This document shows positions 1 to 8,631 of a stretch of DNA of 60,570 nucleotides, one piece after another. The position numbers and the translations under genes were made by a program. This stretch comes from Bacteroides sp. CAG:770. Lineage in GTDB: Bacteria; Bacteroidota; Bacteroidia; Bacteroidales; UBA932. The stretch is taken from positions 1 through 60,570 of the forward strand of contig FR890602.1 of NCBI GenBank assembly GCA_000435075.1, given 5' to 3'. How positions within the stretch are numbered: position 1 is the stretch's first letter; each line of letters starts with the position of its first letter. The notes below the pieces were generated by a model. It was not told the DNA's origin and made no database searches. It saw nothing but the letters and a program-made list of their open reading frames with translations.

Positions 1-55
1 TATCATTGAACCGAACATGACAAACCCCGCATCACTGTCGTCACTACTTCAAGAT

Positions 56-1747
56 TTATTTTAAGAATATTATTCCGCTGAGTTGTACATTCATATCATT
101 TTTGCCTTCGCTGTCGATGGAAATATTGTTGGTGAAGAACACTCCGCCATCTCCGTAGAAGTATAGGGGCTTGCATCCGTTCTCTTTCTGCGCCGTGTCA
201 ATCTCGCTCACAGGAATCGTCAGCGTGACAGAATCTGATGAGACGGTTACGAAGGCCGTGTCGGCCAATGGTACAGAGCAATTGACGTTGATGTTTTCGA
301 AGCGTGTGAATCCCTTAGGAATTATGGCTGCCCCTTTGGTGTTGATTTCAATCCAGTGGGAACCGCATTCGTCTACCTCTACGGTGTCCATCTGCATAAG
401 TCCAAAGTTCCAGAATCCCACAGTTGTGTCAACAATCTCACGCACGACTCTTTCCGGGTACATGATGTAGATGTATTCCATCTTCTCGTCTGTCTCAATC
501 ATAGTTGCGATATCCACAGATTTCATTATCTCTGAATACCTTGCCGAGTCCAAAGGAAAATTGATGCCGGGACAGTTAGAGGATAGTGCTTTCTTTACTT
601 CGCTGACTAGGACTCTTCGGGACATGGCTGAGAAATTCTGCGGGCCAACAGACGAAAGTGCTGCAAGCGCTAGAAAGGACAGCGGAATCCATCGGAATCT
701 TTTGCATTTGCTGACCGTCAAACCTATGCAGACAGCATAGCCCCAAACGTTGAAGAGGGCTACGTATAGGCGTGGCGCGGTGATTCCGTAGTCCGTTATC
801 CTTTTGGCGATTCCTATCGTCATCAATATAAGAAGCGGAAGGAAAATGGCAGGCAAGAGTTTGAGCGCCTTGCGGTCGAATCTCCACTTGTTGTCTTCTT
901 TTCGAAATTGTACCGGATAGAGCAGAAACATCATCAGTATCAGGCATATCATTGATGCTATTACAAGTGTTGATACCCATCCGCAGGGAAGCTTCCATTC
1001 AAAAAGGATCTTTACGGCATATACATAGAGCGTTATTACATAAGTGCCGAAAAGAGGAAATATCAAATAGTTAATCAGTCCGAGTCCAGTTGTTCCGGGA
1101 CGTTCAGTGTCATGTCTCTCTCTTTCTGGAATCAATTGCATAAACACCATCGGCGCGACGAATATCATGCATACCAGGAACACGTCAGCGAACACCTTCC
1201 ATCCGATTTCAACTCCGAAGAGTACATTGAATGCAAGAACGAGCAACTCCAGTCCTCCAGCCAGGAGCACCCCGACAGCAAAAGCAGTCGCGAATGCTGA
1301 TGTGCAGTCGATGATATAGTTCCATAGCCTCATGTCATTGTTGGATTCTTGAAAGACAGGAGCAATGAATATTCCTGAAACTATTATCCCCACGAGTGTG
1401 ACAGCAGCATTGGTCCAACTCAAATCCAGCGGCCATGCCTGGCGGAACGCGAGGCAGACCCCTAGCCATAAGGCATTGACGGCTATAATCCAAAGCGGTT
1501 TTACGGTGTGTCTCTCGTCATTTCTCCAATCCGTGAGCACGAGCTTTACCACCAGATTCAGCAGACCGGCGGTTATCGTCCAGAACATCAGGAAAAAACA
1601 GTCTTTTCTATCTATTTTATCTCCAAAATGAATCAACACGACCGACATGATGGCTGCCGCTATCATAAAGCAAGCCGAAGTCGTAAATCTCTTGAAGGTT
1701 CCTGCCATTTTCTGGCATAAGTCCTTGATTGTGGTTTTGTCTATCAT
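56..1747 (-). CDS. DUF4153-family polytopic membrane protein
   Basis: Predicted inner-membrane protein of about 563 residues. The first 360-370 residues hold roughly ten to twelve hydrophobic segments. The last ~180 residues are soluble and mixed alpha/beta, starting around the 'SSVGPQNFSAMS' stretch. This layout matches the DUF4153 family, whose function is not established. The reading frame is open further upstream to 1822, but I chose the ATG at 1747 (MIDKTTIKDL) because the upstream extension is polar and unlike the family. The stop is at 56, so the gene is complete. It is the last gene before the left edge, so downstream partners are unseen. It lies on the same strand as the ATPase at 1928-3091 but 180 bp away, so co-transcription is uncertain. 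Confidence 0.7.
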   Translation of the reverse strand: MIDKTTIKDLCQKMAGTFKRFTTSACFMIAAAIMSVVLIHFGDKIDRKDCFFLMFWTITAGLLNLVVKLVLTDWRNDERHTVKPLWIIAVNALWLGVCLAFRQAWPLDLSWTNAAVTLVGIIVSGIFIAPVFQESNNDMRLWNYIIDCTSAFATAFAVGVLLAGGLELLVLAFNVLFGVEIGWKVFADVFLVCMIFVAPMVFMQLIPERERHDTERPGTTGLGLINYLIFPLFGTYVITLYVYAVKILFEWKLPCGWVSTLVIASMICLILMMFLLYPVQFRKEDNKWRFDRKALKLLPAIFLPLLILMTIGIAKRITDYGITAPRLYVALFNVWGYAVCIGLTVSKCKRFRWIPLSFLALAALSSVGPQNFSAMSRRVLVSEVKKALSSNCPGINFPLDSARYSEIMKSVDIATMIETDEKMEYIYIMYPERVVREIVDTTVGFWNFGLMQMDTVEVDECGSHWIEINTKGAAIIPKGFTRFENINVNCSVPLADTAFVTVSSDSVTLTIPVSEIDTAQKENGCKPLYFYGDGGVFFTNNISIDSEGKNDMNVQLSGIIFLK

Positions 1748-1927
1748 ATTGCAAAATAATCCATTCTTAAATTTAACATTATTGATAACCGGGCACTCCG
1801 TCAAATGCAGGAACCCCGTCAAGGCATTAAGTGGGATTGGACCTATTTGAAATTATGGCATCGAAATTCCCGATTGCCCATGAAATCAGTGAATCAAGGT
1901 GGGGGAGGAGGCTACGACCGCGTTCTG

Positions 1928-3091
1928 TCAATAAAGGAATCCGAACATCCATAGTGGTACTTGATTGTCAAACACATACTCTATTGTCTCCTTGACCACA
2001 TATGAGTCTTCTAAATTGGATATTTGTTTCTTTCCTTTGTTGCGCCCGCCCACTTCGAAAGTCTTTCCGTCAATCTCAAAATCTGAAACAAGAGATTCTA
2101 CCGTATCGTACTTCTGCTTGGTCCAGCAATAAAAGATAGTCTCTCGGGCATTCCCCGTGTCCGGATTTTCGCCCGAAAGTACATAGGACATATTGGAATT
2201 CTGGAGATAAAGCTTGTCCATTTTGCGGAGAATTGCGCCCCCGTTGGCCTTCATACGCAGGACGGAAACAAGTTCGGCTTTTTCCAGATACTTGGGAAGT
2301 TCGTCGCGACTTAATTCCAAGTCTCTTGCCATATTCGAGAAATTAATCTTGGCAGGGACGCTCTTGGAAATGTAGTACATGAATTTCTTGAGCTTCTGGG
2401 TGGCGGCGATGGTCATCCTGGCGTATTTGGGAATATCGACTTCAACGGTAGTGTTGATGACTTGTCTCATACGAGTTTCGAATTCCGGTTCCTGAAAAAA
2501 AGGATAGCATCCCTTTTTCATATATTCTTCGAAGTATTTCAACGGTCGTTCAGATCCGTACGGAAAATCAACTTTCCCTTGCAATACATCTTCCAAACTG
2601 GCAGGTTTTAATGACCAGCCATTGCGCAAGTTCAAGTATTCGCGGAATGACCAGACAGGAAGATGGTACTCGATGACGCGACGACTAAGGTCTGCACCCC
2701 CTTCTTTAAGATCCAATATTGAACTGCCGGAATATACGACATGGAGCAGCGGCAGGCTATCGTAGATGTTCTTGACCTCCTGACTCCAGCCCGGATATTT
2801 ATGAATTTCGTCTATATACAGATATTTCCCGCCACGGGCGAAGAAGCTCTTGGCAGTATCAAGAAGAGTGTGTGCACTGAAGTAGATATCATCTGCAATC
2901 ACATAAAGGGACTCATTCTTGTTCCCGGTTCTCTTGATGTGTTGTAGGATGAGAGTGGATTTACCGACACCTTTCTGGCCAAGGATGCCCAAGATGCGGA
3001 CATCCCAGTTTATGGTGTCGTGCTGCTCCCGGAAAAAGTTCATGGGTGTCAGTTCCAGAAGTTGATGGAATTGTCCGTAAAGTGTCTGCAT
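1928..3091 (-). CDS. P-loop ATPase with DUF4143-type C-terminus (AAA_14 group)
   Basis: Cytoplasmic ATPase of 387 residues. A Walker A motif (GQKGVGKST) lies near residue 38, and a Walker B-like motif (YLYIDEIHKYP) near residue 92. 'VVYSGSSILDL' around residue 119 resembles the sensor region of the AAA_14 group. The C-terminal ~190 residues include 'LELSRDELPKYLEKAELV', a winged-helix-like stretch, followed by a nuclease-like 'FEVGGRNKGKKQI' segment typical of DUF4143 proteins. These ATPases are common and scattered in Bacteroidota and archaea. Their role is unknown, although a defence or mobile-DNA link has been suggested for relatives. The gene is intact and borders the repeat-rich accessory patch, which fits a variable chromosomal site. 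Confidence 0.75.
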   Translation of the reverse strand: MQTLYGQFHQLLELTPMNFFREQHDTINWDVRILGILGQKGVGKSTLILQHIKRTGNKNESLYVIADDIYFSAHTLLDTAKSFFARGGKYLYIDEIHKYPGWSQEVKNIYDSLPLLHVVYSGSSILDLKEGGADLSRRVIEYHLPVWSFREYLNLRNGWSLKPASLEDVLQGKVDFPYGSERPLKYFEEYMKKGCYPFFQEPEFETRMRQVINTTVEVDIPKYARMTIAATQKLKKFMYYISKSVPAKINFSNMARDLELSRDELPKYLEKAELVSVLRMKANGGAILRKMDKLYLQNSNMSYVLSGENPDTGNARETIFYCWTKQKYDTVESLVSDFEIDGKTFEVGGRNKGKKQISNLEDSYVVKETIEYVFDNQVPLWMFGFLY

Positions 3092-3382
3092 AATATATTG
3101 CGGCAGTTATTCTGCATAAATATAAGAAACTTGCAGGAAAGTTTACGCAATATTTATGAAAAGTTGCGTGGTTTTATTTGCAGTGGACTTTCTGGGAAGG
3201 TCACGGATGAAGAAGATTTGGTGGAATAATTTCTGGTATCTGTGTTAGGATATAAATTTTGTGATTGATGGAACGAAATGGGATTTCTTTCTTTCATGTC
3301 TTGAATCAAGATAATCGAAAACTATTTCAATGCCTTGGTGCGTATCGTGATATTTTCATGCGTCAGATGACAATTAATATGT

Positions 3383-3552
3383 TCTGTACAGGCGCCGGGG
3401 TTGCGTCCGGGAGGACTTGCCGCCCTCGGCACGAGAGGGAAGGACCCACGTAGTGGGAGGGCCTGGTCCTCCCGGATGTAGCCCCGGCGCCAGCCAAGAT
3501 CAAATAAAACCCTCGTGGAAAATGCCACATAATCAGGCATCATCCACGAGGG
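3383..3552 (+). repeat. 170-bp structured direct repeat, copy 1
   Basis: This copy matches 4621-4790 at 168 of 170 positions, with no gaps. Looser similarity runs about 12 bp further right. Arms 3391-3416 and 3466-3491 form a 26-bp stem with 23 Watson-Crick and 3 G-U pairs when read as plus-strand RNA. The stem encloses two small hairpins: ccctc/gaggg and cccac/gtggg. After an A-rich linker comes a second stem, 3510-3519 with 3543-3552 (10 bp perfect), containing an inner 5-bp stem (atgcc/ggcat). The strand assignment rests only on the wobble pairs. It could be a non-autonomous mobile element or a structured RNA; I recognise no named family. Confidence 0.85.
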
Positions 3553-3698
3553 CTATCCATGTATAAGGCAGTCTGTTCCCAAATCATAACTTTTGACACG
3601 CAACAAGATGCTTCTTTGCATATAAGTGCTCATGGTTTCCCGATGTCGGGACGATGCCACAATTGTTTCTGAAATTGATTGAAATTCAGTATGTTATA

Positions 3699-3751
3699 AT
3701 TTTAAGCGTGGATTAATGGCTAAAAAAAGTCCGATAATCCACGCTTAAAAT
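3699..3751. repeat. 17-bp perfect inverted repeat (hairpin, 19-nt loop)
   Basis: Arms at 3699-3715 and 3735-3751 are perfectly complementary, with core aagcgtggatta and its reverse complement. The loop contains a run of seven A. There is no T-run after the right arm in either direction that would make it a standard terminator. Stem length and isolation suggest a remnant of a small palindromic element. Confidence 0.65.
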
Positions 3752-3789
3752 AAATGATGTCTGATTATCAATGAGTTACGAATACGCCC

Positions 3790-4030
3790 GTGGCACCGTC
3801 CCGAGTGTGGGGTAAGCGTCTCCGCGGTTACGTATTGACGAGTTTTCAATGGTTCCCTAAGCGGAAAGAACATGCCGGACGGCGCCACATTGATACTTGT
3901 TAACTGGTTGATATTTAGCAATATATATGTTTTTAGTGTGGATTGTCATAGAATAAATAACATGGATTCCGAAAGTTAGACAAATAGCTTTCGGGGTTTA
4001 TGTTGCAATACGTAACTCCGGAGACGCTTA
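3790..4030. repeat. Nested inverted repeats resembling ends of a ~220-bp element
   Basis: A 25-bp inverted repeat (3813-3837 with 4006-4030, 23 of 25 matching) encloses about 170 bp. An overlapping 11-of-12 bp inverted repeat (3790-3801 with 3877-3888) lies at its left side, and a 7-bp hairpin (3969-3975 with 3988-3994) lies inside. Terminal repeats around a short non-coding core fit a decayed MITE-like element. I could not identify flanking target duplications, so the boundaries are uncertain. Confidence 0.4.
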
Positions 4031-4206
4031 CAGTGTGGGATATGTGGAAACAGAACGCCCCAATGATTTTTAGGCGGTTTCTCAAAAATATCTATGCAAA
4101 ATGGATTCAATTCATTACCTTTACGGCAGGCCTCGGCAGTTTGTAAGATGATGCTGATGTGAGGTTCTTTATCAACTTGTTTCTAATACTTACTGAATTA
4201 CAACTT

Positions 4207-4593
4207 ATGAAGTTATTTAGATTCTTCTCCATAGTGAGTATCGTGCTCTTTATAGCATGTTCTGAACAGACAAAAGTAGTTGATGAACCGGATTATTGGA
4301 CATTTTCCGTAATGAACATATTAGAAGAGGACGTATCTGTCACGTGTTCAATCAACTCTCATGAGTATGTCATCAATGTGCCTAAGGGACAAAGTTATTC
4401 ATATCAGCAGGACCTTGTAAGTGGCTTTGTTGCATCTGGTAAGATTCCCGTGTTTATGTCTGACCATGTTATATTCAGCACTTCTTCAGGAATCGTTCTA
4501 GAAAGTAATTCGAAAGATCACTTCCAAAAGATGTGGACTGAAATTGAACCACATCATTTATGTCTAAAAATAAGTAAAGAACTTTTGTTATAA
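4207..4593 (+). CDS. Small orphan lipoprotein
   Basis: Predicted lipoprotein of 128 residues. The start ATG at 4207 gives a short lysine/arginine N-terminus, a hydrophobic core (FFSIVSIVLFIAC) and a lipobox cysteine followed by SEQ, which fits export and lipidation. An upstream in-frame ATG at 4159 would bury the signal in a longer hydrophobic leader, so I prefer 4207. The mature part is about 110 residues, mostly beta-like, with no recognised domain. It stands alone on the plus strand between two nearly identical 170-bp repeats, with minus-strand genes on both sides. That position suggests a cargo or accessory gene. Function unknown. Confidence 0.6.
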   Translation: MKLFRFFSIVSIVLFIACSEQTKVVDEPDYWTFSVMNILEEDVSVTCSINSHEYVINVPKGQSYSYQQDLVSGFVASGKIPVFMSDHVIFSTSSGIVLESNSKDHFQKMWTEIEPHHLCLKISKELLL

Positions 4594-4620
4594 GCAGTTA
4601 TCGGTCATCTTAAGTTTCTC

Positions 4621-4790
4621 TCTGTACAGGCGCCGTGGTTGCGCCCGGGAGGACTTGCCGCCCTCGGCACGAGAGGGAAGGACCCACGTAGTGGGAGGGC
4701 CTGGTCCTCCCGGATGTAGCCCCGGCGCCAGCCAAGATCAAATAAAACCCTCGTGGAAAATGCCACATAATCAGGCATCATCCACGAGGG
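4621..4790 (+). repeat. 170-bp structured direct repeat, copy 2
   Basis: Second copy of the repeat at 3383-3552, in the same orientation and 1,238 bp away. It differs at two positions, 4636 (T for G) and 4644 (C for T). Both fall in the left arm of the 26-bp stem (4629-4654 with 4704-4729) and each breaks a pair, giving U-C and C-A. The second hairpin (4748-4757 with 4781-4790) is intact. It sits between the convergent ends of the orphan lipoprotein and the DUF4493 operon, so it may also act as a transcription barrier. A short extra hairpin (4805-4810 with 4818-4823) follows it. Confidence 0.85.
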
Positions 4791-4842
4791 TTATTCATAT
4801 ATCTAGGCCACTAGCAATGGCCTGAGGATTTCCCGGAAGAAA

Positions 4843-5508
4843 TTATTCGGCAGGTAACGCAATCATTTTCCAGTCGGTGGTCGTGCCGTCAGGCTCGCGG
4901 ACCGTGAACGTGCGCTCGTAAAAACAGTCAAGCACTACCGGAAAACCGGAAATGGCGGTCACATTACCCTGAGAATCAGTAGTCGAAACAATCTCGGAAC
5001 CCTTGATGCCCAACTTGGCCTCAGTGATTTCAAGAGAAGAACGGCTGTCAATGGCAGAATTCTTATTGACATTGACCTTAACCGAAATGCGCCTTGTATC
5101 GACATGGATACTCGCCTCGCCCTGCTGACCCTTGCAACGGAAATACCTCTCGATAGGCTGAGTCGCGGAAATCGTCCAAATATAGGACTTGAAAGTCGAA
5201 AGCGTCACCTGATACGGAGACGACAAATCGATTTTCTTGCCCCTGGCAAAATTGACATCAGAACACTTCGCCTTGTCAGTATATTTCAAGTTCTTGATAA
5301 TCAAATCGTTCATCTTGACATCCTCGCCGAGGACGACAGAAACAGAATTGGTCTTGATATCAATCTTGGACGATACCTGTCCCTCGACCTCAAAAGCAGT
5401 TATATCCGCATGAATCTCAGGGAACTTGATATCATTTTCAATGCTGCAGGAGGCCAGAAGACCGGCTGCAGCTATGAAAAACAAATGTTTGAATGATTTT
5501 CGCATCAT
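4843..5508 (-). CDS. Surface-type lipoprotein, last gene of DUF4493/PCMD operon
   Basis: Lipoprotein of 221 residues with a basic start (MMRKSFKH), a hydrophobic core and lipobox LLASC|S, so the mature protein begins at about residue 21. The rest is beta-rich, with two probable Ig-like halves. The first half (about 30-115) resembles the strand pattern often placed N-terminal to PCMD domains ('ITAFEVEGQV', then 'SYIWTISATQ'). No PCMD domain follows. Its start lies 3 bp after the stop of the upstream PCMD gene, so the two are almost certainly translated from one mRNA. Likely exported and anchored in the outer membrane. The precise role is unknown, and the Ig-like reading is inferred from pattern only. 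Confidence 0.65.
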   Translation of the reverse strand: MMRKSFKHLFFIAAAGLLASCSIENDIKFPEIHADITAFEVEGQVSSKIDIKTNSVSVVLGEDVKMNDLIIKNLKYTDKAKCSDVNFARGKKIDLSSPYQVTLSTFKSYIWTISATQPIERYFRCKGQQGEASIHVDTRRISVKVNVNKNSAIDSRSSLEITEAKLGIKGSEIVSTTDSQGNVTAISGFPVVLDCFYERTFTVREPDGTTTDWKMIALPAE

Positions 5509-5511
5509 AAA

Positions 5512-7290
5512 TTACAATTCATCAGGGTCATAGACGAATGAGAACTCGTCCAGATACAGGACGCTGCCCTTACCGCCGGTAAAGTAATCACCATACTTGC
5601 TGGCAGCCGCGACAATCACAATCATGCTAGGCTTGCGGGTTGTGTCACGATACTGCAATTTGATGGTAAACGGCTCATAACCATTGACAAGGCCCTCCTT
5701 AGTGCCGGTAGTCACACCGGACTCCAGCTTACCATAGGCGATTACATCATTGCTGTTTACATCCACAAACTTCTTCTCCTGGGTATTGATGTGGAACGCC
5801 TCGGTCCAGTCAGTAAGGAAAATCTGTATCTGGCAGGTATCCGTCACACCCTTGAGATGAGTATAAGGAGCATTCGCATTCGAAATCGCTACAGGATTAT
5901 AATCGAAGTACCCCTTGAGAGCCAGTGGTCTGGATGAGAAAGGAACACCCCAATCAAGCTTCGCACCAGGATTGGAAAGACTGATGATAGCCTTCTCGAA
6001 CTTGCCGGTATAAATGTTACCTGCGGCGAAAATACCCATCATGGCAGTCATACTCTCAAGCTTGGCAGCCTTCTTGCCCTCACCGGCAACAGCCACGTGA
6101 GAAGACTCAGGATTAGTAGGAACGGTACCAGTACTTGCAGAACCAGGGTTTGCTGTATCCCAGAATTGAGCCGTACCCTGCACGCCAGGCATAGGAGCAC
6201 TGCCATTCATATACCAGTCATCAAATCCCATATAAGGAAGAATTTCGGCAGTCTCGGTAGTGAACTTGAGCGGGGTCGTGTCGGACTTGTCAAGAGACGT
6301 TACGGAACGCACCTCATATGTTGTAGCTGGCTCCAGACCTGTCAGTCTTGCAGAGAAAGACTTCTTGGCGGCATTGACAGAAACCTCGCCATTGAACTTG
6401 GTCCACTCTGCCTCGCCAGCCTTTCTATACTGGATTTCAATGCTTTCCGGAGTCTCGGAGAAGCTCCACGAGCCGGTCACATCAGCGAACTTCGCCCAAG
6501 GGGAAGAACCATTGATGATAGACCTCTTGCCCGCAAGATCAAGCACGAAATCGAAAGAGCGCTCGGACATCGTGTCATCCAGAACAAGCCTGAAAGCACC
6601 TGCACCGATGGTCTCATCCACCTTCTCGACCTTGAAAGCCAACGCATATTTCTGCTTAGCCTGAACATTCTCATACTTGTCAGAAGCCGTGTAGTCCGTA
6701 CCGGCAAGATTAGTACCCTTAAAGGTCCAGGTCAATGTCTTTGAGGCAGGCACCTGGAAATAACCGGTCTTGCCGACATTGCCGTTTGTCTTGCTCCAGA
6801 CAAGAGAACCCTCGCCATTAGAAACGGCCAGCGACCAATCCGTGAAATTCGCATCAATGTCAGCAGCAAACGAAGGCTCTACAAGCACATCGGTAAGAGC
6901 ACAATTGATGTCAATGATTTTCACCTCATCCTTTACGATTTTTACGGAAGCATTAGTTCCTGCATATCGCGGAGAGTCGAAAACTGCAGGAACCTCGTCC
7001 CTGTTGTCAGCAACGACCTTGTAAGTATAAGTCTTCAGAGTCAGAGGATTCTCCACAAGAGTCCTGTGGTCTGCAACCTCATTTACAAGCTCATTGCCTC
7101 TGTAAATCTTCAGACGGAAAGGCTCATCCGTTTCGGCAAGACCCTTCGTCTTCACAACATCGACAGAGAAATCCTGACTGATTTCCGCTGTCAGGTACCC
7201 TGTATCACCACTCCATACCTCCTCCCGATTGCATGACGCAAGGGCCAAGGCAGAAGCTGACAGGGTCAATATCAATGATTTATAATTCAT
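5512..7290 (-). CDS. DUF4493 and PCMD-domain lipoprotein
   Basis: Lipoprotein of about 592 residues with lipobox ALASC|N. Two ATGs (7296 and 7290) are possible; I use the second. An N-terminal DUF4493-like part (about 25-235) carries the family pattern of 'FRLKIYRGNELV' followed by a 'TYTYKVVADN' strand. A fibronectin-III-like segment (about 255-345, 'ATTYEVRSVTS') comes next. The C-terminal ~240 residues, from 'GFDDWYMNG' to 'LYLDEFSFVY', match the putative carbohydrate metabolism domain (PCMD). It is the third gene of the operon, with 23 bp between the preceding stop and this start. Such proteins are probably surface-exposed and glycan-related, but no activity has been shown from sequence. 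Confidence 0.75.
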   Translation of the reverse strand: MNYKSLILTLSASALALASCNREEVWSGDTGYLTAEISQDFSVDVVKTKGLAETDEPFRLKIYRGNELVNEVADHRTLVENPLTLKTYTYKVVADNRDEVPAVFDSPRYAGTNASVKIVKDEVKIIDINCALTDVLVEPSFAADIDANFTDWSLAVSNGEGSLVWSKTNGNVGKTGYFQVPASKTLTWTFKGTNLAGTDYTASDKYENVQAKQKYALAFKVEKVDETIGAGAFRLVLDDTMSERSFDFVLDLAGKRSIINGSSPWAKFADVTGSWSFSETPESIEIQYRKAGEAEWTKFNGEVSVNAAKKSFSARLTGLEPATTYEVRSVTSLDKSDTTPLKFTTETAEILPYMGFDDWYMNGSAPMPGVQGTAQFWDTANPGSASTGTVPTNPESSHVAVAGEGKKAAKLESMTAMMGIFAAGNIYTGKFEKAIISLSNPGAKLDWGVPFSSRPLALKGYFDYNPVAISNANAPYTHLKGVTDTCQIQIFLTDWTEAFHINTQEKKFVDVNSNDVIAYGKLESGVTTGTKEGLVNGYEPFTIKLQYRDTTRKPSMIVIVAAASKYGDYFTGGKGSVLYLDEFSFVYDPDEL

Positions 7291-7313
7291 AGTCATGTAT
7301 TTTTAACGCTTAC

Positions 7314-8612
7314 TTATTTTGAATAATGGAAAGTAATCTCTTTAGAAAGAGACTGTCCTGCTTCATCAGTAAGCTTGAGAGTAAATACATGATTTGTGTT
7401 GTCATATTTGTCAGGATCGACGCTAGCGAGCTGGTAAATAAGCGGAACAAGGCTAGAAAGCTCGAAAAGAATTTCAGTCTGGCCCTTGAGCTTGTCTCCG
7501 GTAGGGAGGAGAGAACTGAGATTCTCGATAGCTACAGCATCATTGATAAGGTCAAGGTCAATGGAACCGTCAGACTTCACGTTCTCAGGGCTAACCATCG
7601 CAGGAAGGATAGTGCTGAGAGCCTCGGACTTGACATTGACAATGAAATCCTTGATCTTTCCCGGAGCATTGATGTTGATCTTCACGCTCATCTCTGAAGC
7701 GAGCTCCATAGTGTCGAAGTTCGGATTCTCGGCCCATGTAAGGGTTGGTGCGGCCGGTTTCTCCGGCTCTGAAGGGTCCGGTTTGCCCGGTTCCGGTTTC
7801 TCCGGATCAGGTGTCGGCTTCTCAGGGTCAGGAATCTCGATTTCCTCGAAACCATCCACGAAAAGATCTGACACTCTATCATTTACAGTACCATCAATGC
7901 TGACGGTAATGCTGCTTGTCTCACCGGTAAGTTTCGCATCAATGTTAAGAATGATATGGTCCTTGGCCTTTACATTCTTGATTGTACCGGAAATACTTGC
8001 CGGAGAGTTGTCAAGAGAACGGACACCGTCAATGCGGACCTCGAGGTCACCTGCGGCGAAGTAGCCGTCCTTGTCTGCTGCAGTATTCTTGTCCCATGTC
8101 AGGAAGTTTCCGTCAGCTCCGGTTACTTTCACCTCATATTCAGAAAGCTCGGTAAGGAAGAGATCAGAATACTTCACGGATACCATGGCATTTGTAAGGT
8201 AGCATTTCACCTCGACAGGAGTAACGGCACCGGCAACGATAGAAAACTCCTTTGAGCCTTCGAAAATCGGCTGGTTCCAAGCTGCAGTAGCCTTGTCATG
8301 AGACTCGGCCTTGATGGTATATGAGCCTGCAGGCAACTCCAGAGTCTTGTCTGCAATGTCAGCAAACTTGTAGGACTGGGAATTTCCGCCCTGGAGATTG
8401 CTGGAAATAGTGATGTCGAAATTTGATGGGTCAGCAAGCTCTGAAGGAAGAGACTTTGTATTTCCTGTGCTGATATTCTTGTCATTCAGTACGCTTTCAG
8501 CGGTAAGAGACTTGATTGTCAATGTTCCTGTACCTCCGTTGATTTCGCTGCCCTTCTTGCAGCCGGCAAGCACTGCGGCAACTGCCAATATTGTAATGAT
8601 ACTACGTTTCAT
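7314..8612 (-). CDS. DUF4493-domain lipoprotein with proline-rich hinge
   Basis: Lipoprotein of 432 residues. The start at 8612 (MKRSIITILA) gives lipobox VLAGC|K. The frame is open upstream to 8657, but that would overlap the preceding stop. An N-terminal DUF4493-like region (about 25-235) includes 'SYTIKAESHD' and 'VEVKCYLTNAMV'. A hinge of about 30 residues follows, built of P, E, K and D repeats (PDPEKPTPDPEKP and similar). The C-terminal ~150 residues form a beta-rich domain ending 'SLSKEITFHY'. Unlike its two larger neighbours it lacks a PCMD domain. The hinge suggests a stalk that holds the C-terminal domain away from the membrane. It starts 19 bp after the previous gene. Confidence 0.7.
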   Translation of the reverse strand: MKRSIITILAVAAVLAGCKKGSEINGGTGTLTIKSLTAESVLNDKNISTGNTKSLPSELADPSNFDITISSNLQGGNSQSYKFADIADKTLELPAGSYTIKAESHDKATAAWNQPIFEGSKEFSIVAGAVTPVEVKCYLTNAMVSVKYSDLFLTELSEYEVKVTGADGNFLTWDKNTAADKDGYFAAGDLEVRIDGVRSLDNSPASISGTIKNVKAKDHIILNIDAKLTGETSSITVSIDGTVNDRVSDLFVDGFEEIEIPDPEKPTPDPEKPEPGKPDPSEPEKPAAPTLTWAENPNFDTMELASEMSVKININAPGKIKDFIVNVKSEALSTILPAMVSPENVKSDGSIDLDLINDAVAIENLSSLLPTGDKLKGQTEILFELSSLVPLIYQLASVDPDKYDNTNHVFTLKLTDEAGQSLSKEITFHYSK

Positions 8613-8631
8613 ATTGATGTTTGTCTTTCTT

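Larger units (their letters stand above)
3092..4206. other. 1.1-kb non-coding, inverted-repeat-rich accessory segment
   Basis: I see no convincing coding sequence here. The short open frames overlap palindromes and have no family resemblance. The segment holds, in order: the first 170-bp structured repeat (3383-3552), a 17-bp perfect inverted repeat (3699-3751), an 11-of-12 bp inverted repeat (3790-3801 with 3877-3888), and a 25-bp inverted repeat with two mismatches (3813-3837 with 4006-4030). It looks like accumulated small non-autonomous elements or structured RNA between the ATPase and the orphan lipoprotein. No transposase remnant is visible. Confidence 0.6.

Noticed and set aside
3322..3543. 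73-residue minus-strand ORF overlapping repeat copy 1
   Set aside because: It lies within the palindromes, has a composition typical of hairpin DNA (Arg/Pro-rich), and does not recur with the same frame as a gene in copy 2.
3383..4790. Retron or group II intron reading of the structured repeats
   Set aside because: No reverse transcriptase is encoded nearby and no domain V-like structure is visible. The arrangement (two equal copies) does not match a single msr-msd unit.
6097..6744. 215-residue plus-strand ORF opposite the PCMD gene
   Set aside because: Antisense shadow; no signal peptide, promoter or domain.
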